A DNA stretch of 64,000 bases from Elusimicrobiota bacterium (lineage in GTDB: Bacteria; Elusimicrobiota; Elusimicrobia; UBA1565; UBA9628), in contig JACQWX010000074.1 in NCBI GenBank assembly GCA_016209035.1, forward strand, positions 19,076-83,075. Direction: 5' to 3'. Under the pieces are notes generated by a model. The model was not told the DNA's origin, made no database searches, and saw only the letters and a program-made list of their open reading frames with translations. The position numbers and the translations under genes were made by a program. The first letter of the stretch is position 1. Every line of letters starts with the position of its first letter. Below are positions 25,075 through 33,352 of the stretch, piece after piece.

Positions 25075-26929
25075 AGCAGCCTTCCCACCAGAGCTGGAAC
25101 ATCATCAGGTTCCACACCTTGCCTGCCAAGCGGTTCTCGCCCCCGCGGAAGGCCGTCGTGAGCGCCGTCGCCGCGCTTGCGTCCAAGAACCCGTGCCGGG
25201 CCATGCGTTCCTGGGTGAGGACTTCCTCCGGCCAGCCCTTCAGGGCGCCGCCCAGCCAGTCGAAAATCGGCAGGACGAACCCTTCCTTGGGTCGGTCGAC
25301 CACTCCCTCGGGGAGGAGCTGGCGCACAGCGCTCTTGAGGACGTCCTTCACGACGCCGTCTTTGATCTTGAGGTCGCCGGGGATGGAGGCCGCCAGTTCG
25401 ACGAGACGGTAGTCGAGGAAAGGCGAGCGCACCTCGACCGAATGCGCCATGGAGAGGAAGTCCACGAAGGCGAGGACTTGGTCCGGGAACTGGGTCTTGT
25501 ACTCCATCTCCAGGACCCGGTTCAGCGGGTCCTGGGCGCGGACGTTGCGGAAGGCCTCCCGCACAAGGTCCAAGGACCGCTCCTCTCCGATGCCGGAGAG
25601 GAGCGCGGGGCTCAGCAGCTTCTTTTTCTCCTCATCGGTGAAAAGGTAGAGCTGGAAGCGCCACTGCGCCTCGTTCCCCTTGGACTGCTGGAAGAGCCGC
25701 TCCAAGAAGGCGGTGTCGCACGGTCGGAGGGATATTTCCTCCTCGCGGGAGAGGCTCCCGCTTCGGATTCTCTCCCTCAGCGCGCCGAACCGGCTCATGG
25801 GCCCGGCGGCCCGGTGGGAGAGATAACTGCCGAAGAGCTCGTCGGCGCCGTCGCCGGACAGGGCGACCTTGACGTGACGGGAGATCAGTTTGGTGAGGAA
25901 GAAGGTGGAGACCGTGCCGGAGAACGGCTGATCGAAGGCGCCGAGGATCGCGCCGGCGTCCTCCTTGAGCTCGGCCGCGGACATGACGTACTCATGATGC
26001 TCCGTCCCCATCGCCCGGGCTACCGCCCGGGCGGAAATCAGGTCGGACTCCTTGTTCTTGAAGCACTCCTCGTAGCCCAGCGAGAAGGTGCGGATTGGGA
26101 CGCTCGATGCGCGGCACATGAGCGCCACGACCGCGCTCGAGTCCATCCCGCCGCTCAAGTAAGCGCCGAAGGGGGCGTCGCTGCGCATCCGGACCCGGGT
26201 CGCGTCGGCGAGCGTGCCGAGGAGCCTTTCCTGGATCTCGGCCTCTCCCAGGTCCCGGTTCTCGCGGAACGACGGACTCCACCAGGTGCGCGGGGAGAGC
26301 CGGCCGTCCTCCAGGGTGAGCATCTCCCCGGGCCTCAAAGCCGAGATCCCGGCAAAGGCGGTCCGGGGAGAAGGAACGTGCTTGAAGGTGAAGTAGTGGT
26401 ACAGGGCGGCGCGGTCCGGTTCCTTGGGGCAGTCCGGATGGGCCAGCAGGGCCTTGATCTCCGAGCCGAAGATCAGCCTGCCGCCGCCCCAGCGGTAGAA
26501 GAGGGGCTTGACTCCCATCCGGTCCCGGACCAGGACCAGCCGGCGCTTAGGTCCGTCCCAAAGCGCGATGGCGAACATGCCGTTCAAGCCGTCCGGGAAG
26601 GAGTCGCCATGCTCCTCGTAGAGGTGGACGATCGTCTCGGTGTCCGAATGGTCGGTGTAGAACCGGTGGCCTTGGCGCTTGAGCTCCGTCCGCAGCTCGG
26701 GCGCGTTGTATATCTCGCCGTTCATCACGACCCAGACGGACGAATCCTCGTTGTGGATCGGCTGCCTGCCGGTGGCTGGGTCGATGATGCTCAGCCGCCG
26801 CATCCCGAGGCTCACGGAGTCGTCGGCGTAGAACCCGTCCTCGTCAGGGCCGCGATGGACGATGGCGCCTGACATGCGGCGCAGGATATCGTCGCGGGGG
26901 GGGCCTGAGAAACCGCAGATGCCGCACAT
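25067..26929 (-). CDS. asnB: Asparagine synthase (glutamine-hydrolysing)-like amidotransferase
   Basis: A 620-residue AsnB homologue with Cys2 (MCGICGFSG), HRGPDEDGF, MNGEIYNAPEL, DRMGVKPLFYRW, PP-loop YLSGGMDSSAVV and LSGDGADELFGSY. The length is standard. It differs clearly from the other AsnB (9681-11675) and lacks the repeat-derived tail. In glycan loci these proteins usually form uronamides or other sugar amides. It is embedded between two radical SAM genes and a GNAT gene. The product starts 2 nt after the upstream radical SAM stop. Confidence 0.9.
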   Translation of the reverse strand: MCGICGFSGPPRDDILRRMSGAIVHRGPDEDGFYADDSVSLGMRRLSIIDPATGRQPIHNEDSSVWVVMNGEIYNAPELRTELKRQGHRFYTDHSDTETIVHLYEEHGDSFPDGLNGMFAIALWDGPKRRLVLVRDRMGVKPLFYRWGGGRLIFGSEIKALLAHPDCPKEPDRAALYHYFTFKHVPSPRTAFAGISALRPGEMLTLEDGRLSPRTWWSPSFRENRDLGEAEIQERLLGTLADATRVRMRSDAPFGAYLSGGMDSSAVVALMCRASSVPIRTFSLGYEECFKNKESDLISARAVARAMGTEHHEYVMSAAELKEDAGAILGAFDQPFSGTVSTFFLTKLISRHVKVALSGDGADELFGSYLSHRAAGPMSRFGALRERIRSGSLSREEEISLRPCDTAFLERLFQQSKGNEAQWRFQLYLFTDEEKKKLLSPALLSGIGEERSLDLVREAFRNVRAQDPLNRVLEMEYKTQFPDQVLAFVDFLSMAHSVEVRSPFLDYRLVELAASIPGDLKIKDGVVKDVLKSAVRQLLPEGVVDRPKEGFVLPIFDWLGGALKGWPEEVLTQERMARHGFLDASAATALTTAFRGGENRLAGKVWNLMMFQLWWEGCFG

Positions 26930-26931
26930 CG

Positions 26932-27861
26932 TCAGGAGTAATAATCGGCTCGAGCTGACTGCCAGTCGCGGCAGTCAGCGCAGAGGCGGGGCAGATGGTC
27001 CCAATCGCGGCGCTGATGGATGTCCCGGAGGTCCTTGAGCTTGCCGTTCCAGACCTCTCTAAGGGACTTCTTGGTCACGTCTCCCGCGATGTGCTTGGCG
27101 TCGAGGTCCACGGCGCAGAGCACGGCCTTGCCCGTGTCGGTGATGGACAGGGTGCGCATGGCCCAATAGCATGGCCAGCGTTGGTCGTTTCCGAGCACGA
27201 GGTTCCGGGCCTCGATCTGGCCGGCCCAACTCACCTTGGGCCGGATCTTGACCGTGGCGCCGTGCTTCTTCCAGAACCGGATGAAGCCCTTCTTCTCTCG
27301 CGCGTTCTCAATCATCTCCACGAACTGGACGAAGACCGCGGGACGGACGGACTTGAGCTCCTTCTTGAGCGCGAGCAGGCGGACCACGTTGTCGACCGTG
27401 CGGCGGTAATCCCCGCCCACGCGCACTCGGGCGTAGGTCTCGGGGCTGAACGCGTCGATGCCGATGTAGAGGGCGTCCAGGCCCGAGGCGATCAGGCGCC
27501 GGGCCGCCGCAGCGTCCAGGAGGTTCGCGTTCGAGTTGAGGACCACGTCCCGCAGGCCCGCCTTCTTGGCGTAGGCGATCATGTCGAAGATGCTGGGCTT
27601 GGTGTTCTTGAGGATCAGGGCCTCGCCGAAGAACACGAGCCACACCCGGGCGCCCGGGTCCTCTCGGGCCACCTCGTCGATGATCTTGGTGAAGAGGCCC
27701 CAGGGCATGATGCCCTTCTTGCGGGTCATGCGGGAATGGACGCACATGGAGCACTTGAGGTTGCAGTGGCTCACCGTGTCGATGAGCACCACCTTGGGGA
27801 ACTCGCCGGAGCTCGCCAGGCGCCCCCGTCGCTGCTGTTGAAGGAATACCTCCTCAGGCAT
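26932..27861 (-). CDS. Radical SAM/SPASM-type enzyme
   Basis: A 309-residue radical SAM enzyme. IDTVSHCNLKCSMCVHSR carries CxxxCxxC. The typical GGE is replaced by VFFGEALILKN, a variant seen in some glycan-associated radical SAM proteins. The C-terminus (RWPCYWAMRTLSI, AVLCAVDLDAKH, LCADCRDWQSA) has SPASM-type cysteines. The start overlaps the aminotransferase stop by 8 nt. Being second in an operon headed by a DegT aminotransferase recalls DesII, a radical SAM enzyme that deaminates a TDP-4-amino sugar, but no sequence evidence here proves such chemistry. Confidence 0.86.
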   Translation of the reverse strand: MPEEVFLQQQRRGRLASSGEFPKVVLIDTVSHCNLKCSMCVHSRMTRKKGIMPWGLFTKIIDEVAREDPGARVWLVFFGEALILKNTKPSIFDMIAYAKKAGLRDVVLNSNANLLDAAAARRLIASGLDALYIGIDAFSPETYARVRVGGDYRRTVDNVVRLLALKKELKSVRPAVFVQFVEMIENAREKKGFIRFWKKHGATVKIRPKVSWAGQIEARNLVLGNDQRWPCYWAMRTLSITDTGKAVLCAVDLDAKHIAGDVTKKSLREVWNGKLKDLRDIHQRRDWDHLPRLCADCRDWQSARADYYS

Positions 27862-28990
27862 GGCGCGACACGACCCGCCGGACGGTCCGGACCACGGTCT
27901 CCGCCTCGCGGTCGCTCAGCTTCGGGTAGAGCGGCAGGGAGATGGTCTCGCTTCCGATCCTCTCGGCCACGGGGAAGGCCCCGGGCTTGAAGCCGAACCG
28001 GGTCCGGTAGTAGCGCAGGAGATGGATGGGCCGGTAGTTCACCGCGACTCCGACCCCCGCCTCCTGGAGGGCGACGAGGACCTTGTCCCTCCGGGCTGGC
28101 CGGACCCTGATGGTGAAGAGGTGGCGGGCGTGCTCCGTGCAGGGAGCCGTGCGCATCAGCGTGAGCCCGGGGACGCCTTCGAGACCCCGCTCATACTCCT
28201 CGGCGATCCGCCGGCGCCTGCGGCAGCGGGCGCCGACGTCGTTCATCTGGCCCATGAGCAGAGCGGCCTGGATGTTGTCCATGTTGTACTTCCAACCCAG
28301 GATCGGCATGTCCCAATGGCGGTAGCGCTTGGTGTAGCGGTCCGCAGCCCCCTTGTCGATGCCATGGAGCCGGAGGTGCCGGAGCAGGTCCGCCTTCGGG
28401 GCGTCGTGGACCGAGATCGCCCCGCCTTCGCCGGAGGTGATGCTCTTGGTGGCGTAGAAGCTGAAAGCGGCCGCGTCGCCGAGCTGTCCCACCCGGATGC
28501 CGTCCCGGCGGCCTTCCAGGCAGTGGGCCGCGTCCTCGATGACGGCCAGCCCTCGTCGGCCGGCGATGCTCCGGATGCGGCGCATGTCGGCCAGGTGCCC
28601 GTAGAGGTGGACAGGCATGATCGCCTTGGTCCGGCGGGTGATCCTTCCTTCGATGAGCTCCGCGTCGATGTTGCCGGTCCCCTCCTCCGAGTCCACGAAG
28701 GCCGGGACCGCTCCCGCGTGCAGGATGGCGTTGGAGGTGGCGCAGAAGCTCATGGCCGGGGTGATGACCTCGTCTCCCGGCCCGACGCCCCAAGCCTCGA
28801 GTCCGAGGTGCAGGGCCGCGGTGCAGCTGGTGAGGCCTACGACGTGCTCCGAGCCCAGATACCGGCGCATGCCGTCCTCGAAGGCCGCGACTTCCGCCCC
28901 GGTCGTGAGGAAGACCGAGCGCAGGACCGCCGCCGCGCGGCGGATGTCCCGCTCGTCGATGTTATGCCTGAAAAACTCGATCTTTCTCAC
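27854..28990 (-). CDS. DegT/DnrJ/EryC1 sugar aminotransferase
   Basis: A 378-residue PLP aminotransferase. The N-terminus IEFFRHNIDERDI and TSCTAALHLGLEAWGVG are typical of ArnB/PseC/WecE relatives. FSFYATKSITSGEGGAI holds the PLP lysine (residue 182), and YRPIHLLRYYRTRFGF closes the active site. The sequence is nearest the UDP-4-amino sugar aminotransferase group (ArnB, PseC), so a 4-keto-6-deoxy sugar is the likely substrate. It begins at GTG 28990, only 8 nt after a TATGAT -10, and heads the eight-gene operon down to 19774. Confidence 0.89.
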   Translation of the reverse strand: MRKIEFFRHNIDERDIRRAAAVLRSVFLTTGAEVAAFEDGMRRYLGSEHVVGLTSCTAALHLGLEAWGVGPGDEVITPAMSFCATSNAILHAGAVPAFVDSEEGTGNIDAELIEGRITRRTKAIMPVHLYGHLADMRRIRSIAGRRGLAVIEDAAHCLEGRRDGIRVGQLGDAAAFSFYATKSITSGEGGAISVHDAPKADLLRHLRLHGIDKGAADRYTKRYRHWDMPILGWKYNMDNIQAALLMGQMNDVGARCRRRRRIAEEYERGLEGVPGLTLMRTAPCTEHARHLFTIRVRPARRDKVLVALQEAGVGVAVNYRPIHLLRYYRTRFGFKPGAFPVAERIGSETISLPLYPKLSDREAETVVRTVRRVVSRHA

Positions 28991-28998
28991 GAGGTGAA

Positions 28999-29004
28999 AT
29001 CATA
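28999..29004 (-). promoter_or_regulatory. Candidate -10 element, leaderless promoter of the DegT operon
   Basis: The minus strand reads AATTTTGTATGATTTCACCTC and then the GTG start. TATGAT ends 8 nt before the start codon at 28990. The TTTTGTAT context matches the promoter candidate at 15737. Confidence 0.5.
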
Positions 29005-29160
29005 CAAAATTTCCGCGCGGCGCCCCCACGCCAGGTATCCTCGTATTGACCGCCTCGCTGGCCTTCTTGGCCAGCTCGGTGGCGATCTCCTGGATTGTGT
29101 TCCCGCCGGCCAGTCTTCCAGCCCGCCCGGGCCGGTCACCATGAAGGAAGGCGGGAATCT

Positions 29161-29186
29161 TCGAAGAAAGCAAGGCCTTTCTTCGA
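29161..29186. other. Perfect inverted repeat (hairpin)
   Basis: TCGAAGAAAG and its exact reverse complement CTTTCTTCGA flank a 6-nt loop CAAGGC. There is no T-tract on either strand, so it is not a canonical intrinsic terminator. It may be an operator or part of the decayed gene in this region. Confidence 0.6.
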
Positions 29187-29454
29187 CGGAGAGGCCAGGA
29201 AATTCGCCGAATTCGCAACGTGTTTGCACGTTCGGGCCGATACCGGGCAGAGCCGAATCCGGGGACCTCGACAGCTACCGCCGTCCCCGAGGTCCAATTC
29301 GTCTACCTTCGCGGCGGCTGGCGACCCTCGCCATGGACAGGACTACCTTCTCAAGCGGCCGGAAGGCAAGGCGAATCCGTCGCCATGAACCGTCGCGGCG
29401 GCATTTGCTATTCTTGAAAGGCGGCGGCAATGCCCTGCCCCGCCCCGAAAACCT

Positions 29455-29775
29455 ATGTCCATCGATATCGAGAAACTCAGCCTGGAGGAACTGCTGGACC
29501 TCAACAGGAGGATCGTCAGGCGCATCGAATACCTCCACGGCTTGAAGACCCGGGCCCACCTCGACCGCTTCGAGGTCGGCGACCGCGTGAGCTTCCAGAG
29601 TGACGGCCGCGCCGTGGAGGGCTTGGTCGTCCGGGTCAACCGCAAGACCCTGAGCGTACGAACCGGGGATTCCCATTGGACCATCCCTCCCAAGTTCGTG
29701 ACCAAGCTGCCCGGGCCCAAGGCCGAGCTGCCCCAGGATGTTCGGGACATCCTCAGGGGGGGTCCAGCTCAATGA
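29455..29775 (+). CDS. Small conserved-type hypothetical protein with SH3-like core
   Basis: A 106-residue protein of unknown function. Residues 1-30 form an amphipathic helix (IEKLSLEELLDLNRRIVRRI). Residues 40-80 look like a small beta-barrel (FEVGDRVSFQSDGRAV, GLVVRVNRKTLSV, WTIPPKFVTKL), as in Tudor/KOW-like domains that bind nucleic acid or protein. The gene is coupled by ATGA to the AlbA-type gene at 29772, so the two probably act together, perhaps in DNA-linked regulation. It carries no recognisable catalytic motif. The similarity to a widespread hypothetical family is from memory and should be searched. Confidence 0.7.
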   Translation: MSIDIEKLSLEELLDLNRRIVRRIEYLHGLKTRAHLDRFEVGDRVSFQSDGRAVEGLVVRVNRKTLSVRTGDSHWTIPPKFVTKLPGPKAELPQDVRDILRGGPAQ

Positions 29776-31166
29776 CGGGTTCGCCCCGAGGGCTCCCGGC
29801 GTTCATCCGCAAGGGGGAGTCCGAGACCCTGGAGTTCAAGAAGTCCTTCGGCCGGGAGGCCATTGAAGTCCTCTGCTCTTTCGCCAATACCTCGGGTGGA
29901 ACCGTCCTTGTCGGGGTGAATGACAAGGGCGTTGCGACAGGCATCCCTGCCCCGCGCAAGGCGCTCAAGGACTGGTCCGACCAGATTGCCCAAGCCACGG
30001 GACTCCATCCTTCAATCGTGGGAACATCCATCAACGGCAGGCCCGTAGTCTGCATCAGGGTTCCCGGAAGCCGCATCAAGCCGGTCATGTTCCAGGGCCG
30101 GGCCTTCAAGCGCTCCGGCTCCACGACGCGCCAGATGAGCATTGAGGAGATCACCCGCGCGGCCATGGATAACGTGGACGTCACTTGGGATGAGATTCCC
30201 GAGGTGCGGGCCAGCATGGCTGACATCTCCGCGGCCAAGGTGAAGGCCTTCATCCGGATGGCGAACGAGAAAGGCCGACGGCCGATGCCAGCCAGGACTC
30301 CCACCGCTGAGCTTCTGCAAAAGCTCAAGCTGATCCGCCAGGGCCGGCCGACCCGCGCCGCGATCCTCCTGTTCGGCAAGGCCCCTCAGAGCTTCTATCG
30401 CCAGGCGCTGCTCAAGGTCGGACGCTTCAGGAGCGAAACGCTCATCGTGGACGACCGGGAGATCGAGGGTACCGTTTTCGAGCAGATAGAAGGGACGATG
30501 GGCTATTTCCGCGAGAAGCTGGACACGCGCTTCGTGATGACGGGCAGGCCGCAACGCGATGTCGTTTGGGAGTATCCCTTGGAAGCCCTCCGTGAAGCCG
30601 TGACCAACGCCGTTTGCCACAGGGATTACCTGAGCAATGCTCACGTCCAAGTCAGAGTTTATGACCGGGAATTGCTGGTCATGAATCCCGGGGGACTTCC
30701 GGCGGGTCTATCGGTCGAGGCACTCAAGCGCAGCCACCACTCGATTCCCAGGAACCGCCAGATTGCCGAGATGCTCTTCTACGCGGGGCTCATCGAGCAG
30801 TGGGGCAGTGGAATCGAGAAGATGATGGGCGAGTGCTCTGCGGCCGGGATGCCGGAGCCCCTCTTCGAGTCCGACATGGCCTTTAAGCTCACTTTCAAGA
30901 AGGCGGCCCAAGAAGCGCCTGGCGCATCGCATGGGACCTCCCATGAGACCTCCCATGAGCGTCCCATGAGCTCGACGGAGGAAAGAGTGCTGTCCTTCTG
31001 CAAGAGACCGCGTTCAAGGGAGGAGATCGCCGTAGAGCTCAGACTCAGCCCTGAATATGTCCGCAGACACGTCTTGCCCGGGCTGATTCGTGCCGGGAAG
31101 CTGGAGCATACCATCCCTGGAAAGCCGCAAAGCAGGAAGCAGCGATACTTGGCGAAGCCAACCTGA
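29772..31166 (+). CDS. AlbA/Schlafen-domain ATP-binding protein (RecG-like regulator family)
   Basis: A 464-residue protein. The AlbA_2 domain is at residues 8-130 (ETLEFKKSFG, SFANTSGGTVLVGVND). The HATPase_c_4 region follows (LREAVTNAVCHRDY, VMNPGGLPAGL, LIEQWGSGIEKMM). A hinge rich in His/Ser/Glu (ASHGTSHETSHERPM) is encoded by 12-bp tandem repeats. The protein ends with a winged-helix-like domain (REEIAVELRLSPEYVRRHV). The start at 29772 is set by the ATGA overlap with the preceding gene and by the family N-terminus. It is a distant homologue of the protein at 15785. The function is unproven, with transcriptional or anti-invader roles proposed for the family. Confidence 0.85.
   Translation: MTGSPRGLPAFIRKGESETLEFKKSFGREAIEVLCSFANTSGGTVLVGVNDKGVATGIPAPRKALKDWSDQIAQATGLHPSIVGTSINGRPVVCIRVPGSRIKPVMFQGRAFKRSGSTTRQMSIEEITRAAMDNVDVTWDEIPEVRASMADISAAKVKAFIRMANEKGRRPMPARTPTAELLQKLKLIRQGRPTRAAILLFGKAPQSFYRQALLKVGRFRSETLIVDDREIEGTVFEQIEGTMGYFREKLDTRFVMTGRPQRDVVWEYPLEALREAVTNAVCHRDYLSNAHVQVRVYDRELLVMNPGGLPAGLSVEALKRSHHSIPRNRQIAEMLFYAGLIEQWGSGIEKMMGECSAAGMPEPLFESDMAFKLTFKKAAQEAPGASHGTSHETSHERPMSSTEERVLSFCKRPRSREEIAVELRLSPEYVRRHVLPGLIRAGKLEHTIPGKPQSRKQRYLAKPT
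30936..30970. repeat. Short tandem repeat in the hinge of the AlbA-type gene
   Basis: Two exact 12-bp units ACCTCCCATGAG followed by an 11-bp partial unit CGTCCCATGAG, with a degenerate unit before them. The first two units keep frame and encode repeated TSHE residues. Confidence 0.85.
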
Positions 31167-31277
31167 GCCAGAGTGCGGTGGGCGGATAGACCCCGCCTCA
31201 ACATCGCCGGGTCTCTCACCTTGCGCCAAGGTTCGGCCGGAGTCGCCGGCCGGAGCGGGCGAAGAACGGGCATATGA

Positions 31278-31283
31278 TATAAT
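31278..31283 (+). promoter_or_regulatory. Candidate -10 element
   Basis: A perfect TATAAT in an AT-rich island (CATATGATATAATTCTCC) upstream of the membrane protein gene at 31341. No good -35 is visible 16-18 bp upstream. The 174-bp gap holding it shows no other feature. Confidence 0.4.
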
Positions 31284-31340
31284 TCTCCGCGCGTTTCGGC
31301 GGCATGCCCGATGGAGACCGCCTCAAGGGGTGGAGAAAGA

Positions 31341-33350
31341 ATGACGATAAGGCCCCCTAGCATCGGCTTGTGGTCGGGGGTGGCGGTCTTCCTCTCCCTC
31401 AAGGGTCTTTTCCTCCTTGCCTTCACCTTCGCTTCGGGGGCTCCGCGCCTCGGAGACGACGCTCTCATCTACCTTTGGCAGGGCCGAATTCTCGGATCTC
31501 GTTCTGTCGCGGCCTCTCCCGCCGTGAGGGACATCCGCGATTTGAGCCATCTCGATGAAGGTGCGCCGTCCAAGCTGATGATACCCCGCGTAGCCCTGCA
31601 TATGCAGACGACCGGCTCGGGGATGCCTTTCTCCATCCACGCATGGCTCATTCGAGGGCTGCTGGCCACGGGTCTTCCTGCGAAGTGGGTTTTTTTCGCT
31701 ACAGAGGCCGTCATCGCCGCTCTTCTGGCCGTCGGCATCGGAGCTCTTGTCAAAGTCCTCTTTGGCGGAGAGGCCGCGGGTTGGGCTTTGATGATTCTGA
31801 GCGTCGCAATCTTGCCCCAGCACGGACTACAGCAACTGGTGCCGAGTGTCATGGCCCTGGCCTTGGCGCTCATCCTATGGTCGTGCATCCTAGCGGACGC
31901 CGGCGGTTGGCCGGGGACGTTCCTGCTGGCCTTGGCATTGGCGGGAATCCATCCAATCGCCCAGCCGTATCTCCTGGCTGCTTTGGCGCTGGCTGCGGCG
32001 GCATCTTTGGCGGAATGCGGCTTTTCTCTTCGGAGGCTGCGCATCATCGGGCTGATTGCCCTTGCCCTCGTGGCCTCATTCTTGGTGCAGCGACCCCATC
32101 TGCCGCATTTCCTGCCGAAAGGGATGATTTCGGAGATCTATGGGAGCGCAGGTTTCGGCAGCATCTCAGTCAATCTGCCGGGGGCGGGACAGGCCTTGTT
32201 GGAGGCGGCCAGAGACAATAGGCTGACGGTGGGGCTGGGCCTGGGCGGCGTCATCTTCTTTGGCCGGGGTCTGTTGTCGACATGGCGGGTCTGTTCCGTC
32301 CTTCTGGTTTGCGCGGCCATGTTGGCTGGCTCCCTTCTGCATCATGCCCCGGGCCTCGAGGGGGTGCTTTTCGTCCGCATGCTGGTCCCTTGCGGCATTC
32401 TGGCGGCGGGTTGGGCCGGGCTTTTCTGTGCGCGCGTGATCTCGCGCAGCCCCGTCTGGATGGGATGGGTGCTGCTGGGCTTGTTCCTGACCTTCCCCGT
32501 CTACAAAGGGGCGCGACGGTACGAGGCGTACATGTACACTCAGCTCAACAAGTTCTCCGTCATCGATTCCCGCGCCCTGCGCAGGCAGATCGAGGATGTC
32601 CCGGAGGGGGCCTCGGTGCTCTACCTCGACCATCCGACGCTCATGATGGCGTGCCTGCTGGAGGGGGCCTGGCGCTTGCCCGCCGTGCCGTGGGCCATGA
32701 TCAAGGGCTCCGGGCTCATGAGCTCCGTTCTGCGTGACCGGCGGCCGGACCTGATCGTGGCGTATCCCTACCGCTGGCTCAACTCGCTCGCGCTGATAGG
32801 CCGCAATGAACTGATCCAGCGGCGTCACGGGTTCTACATGAAGGATTTCTCCGGGATCGCCGTCGAAGGGCCTGCGCTCAAGGGTCGGCCGGCGGCCATC
32901 CTGGTGGACAACCCCGGGTCTGATTTCGTCTTGGCGGTCTCCGCTCCCGCCGGCTGCGCCGCCCTCCGGGTCCCTGCGGTGTTCTCTGGTTGGGTCTCCA
33001 TCCCGCCGGCCTGTTCCGTCAAGGGCCGGGTCAGCTTCGATCTCCCGGATCGCCGCGCTTGGATACTGGGGGTCTCAGTGGATGCCCCCCGGAACCACGT
33101 GCGCTGGCCTTGGGGTCCGGAACGGACCGTGGTCACGGCCCGCTTCAGGAGCCCGTTCGGGATGCGCTCCGTCGAGCCTGGCTGGGAGGTCTCGCCGGAG
33201 AGCCTGTCGTTCGACTTCTCCTGGGGGTCGCTGTTCTCTTACGACGGAGCGGCGGACGCGCTGCCGCTCCTGCGCCGGCCGTTCGAGATCCTCGGAGATG
33301 ACAGCGGGCTGGTCTTCATCAGGACTGCCCGCCCGGCCGGGAAAGGCTGA
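31341..33350 (+). CDS. Multi-spanning membrane protein of unknown function, GT-C-like
   Basis: A 669-residue protein. About ten spans lie between residues 8 and 400, with an early loop GDDALIYLWQGR whose paired Asp residues recall the catalytic loop of GT-C glycosyltransferases. The last about 270 residues are soluble and may lie outside the membrane. The start at 31341 is preferred over 31311 because GGAGAAAG sits at the right distance before it and the first span then begins near residue 8. It stands 2 nt before the YfhO-like gene, so the two are likely cotranscribed and may act on the same polyprenyl-linked glycan. No specific family was recognised. Confidence 0.68.
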   Translation: MTIRPPSIGLWSGVAVFLSLKGLFLLAFTFASGAPRLGDDALIYLWQGRILGSRSVAASPAVRDIRDLSHLDEGAPSKLMIPRVALHMQTTGSGMPFSIHAWLIRGLLATGLPAKWVFFATEAVIAALLAVGIGALVKVLFGGEAAGWALMILSVAILPQHGLQQLVPSVMALALALILWSCILADAGGWPGTFLLALALAGIHPIAQPYLLAALALAAAASLAECGFSLRRLRIIGLIALALVASFLVQRPHLPHFLPKGMISEIYGSAGFGSISVNLPGAGQALLEAARDNRLTVGLGLGGVIFFGRGLLSTWRVCSVLLVCAAMLAGSLLHHAPGLEGVLFVRMLVPCGILAAGWAGLFCARVISRSPVWMGWVLLGLFLTFPVYKGARRYEAYMYTQLNKFSVIDSRALRRQIEDVPEGASVLYLDHPTLMMACLLEGAWRLPAVPWAMIKGSGLMSSVLRDRRPDLIVAYPYRWLNSLALIGRNELIQRRHGFYMKDFSGIAVEGPALKGRPAAILVDNPGSDFVLAVSAPAGCAALRVPAVFSGWVSIPPACSVKGRVSFDLPDRRAWILGVSVDAPRNHVRWPWGPERTVVTARFRSPFGMRSVEPGWEVSPESLSFDFSWGSLFSYDGAADALPLLRRPFEILGDDSGLVFIRTARPAGKG

Positions 33351-33352
33351 CC

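Larger units (their letters stand above)
28991..29454. other. 464-bp intergenic region between divergent operons
   Basis: No complete gene is evident. On the minus strand 29000-29105 reads in one frame NTIQEIATELAKKASEAV and continues to a TGA that is part of the TATGAT -10. Codon third positions there are strongly G/C, as in real genes here. A second frame (29110-29229) also looks coding-like (FMVTGPGGLEDWPAG), so this may be the frameshifted remnant of a gene. A perfect hairpin lies at 29161-29186. A weak TATTCT at 29409-29414 could serve the plus-strand gene at 29455. Confidence 0.4.

Noticed and set aside
25016..26872. A 618-codon open frame antisense to asnB
   Set aside because: Shadow of asnB; the minus strand has all glutaminase and PP-loop motifs.
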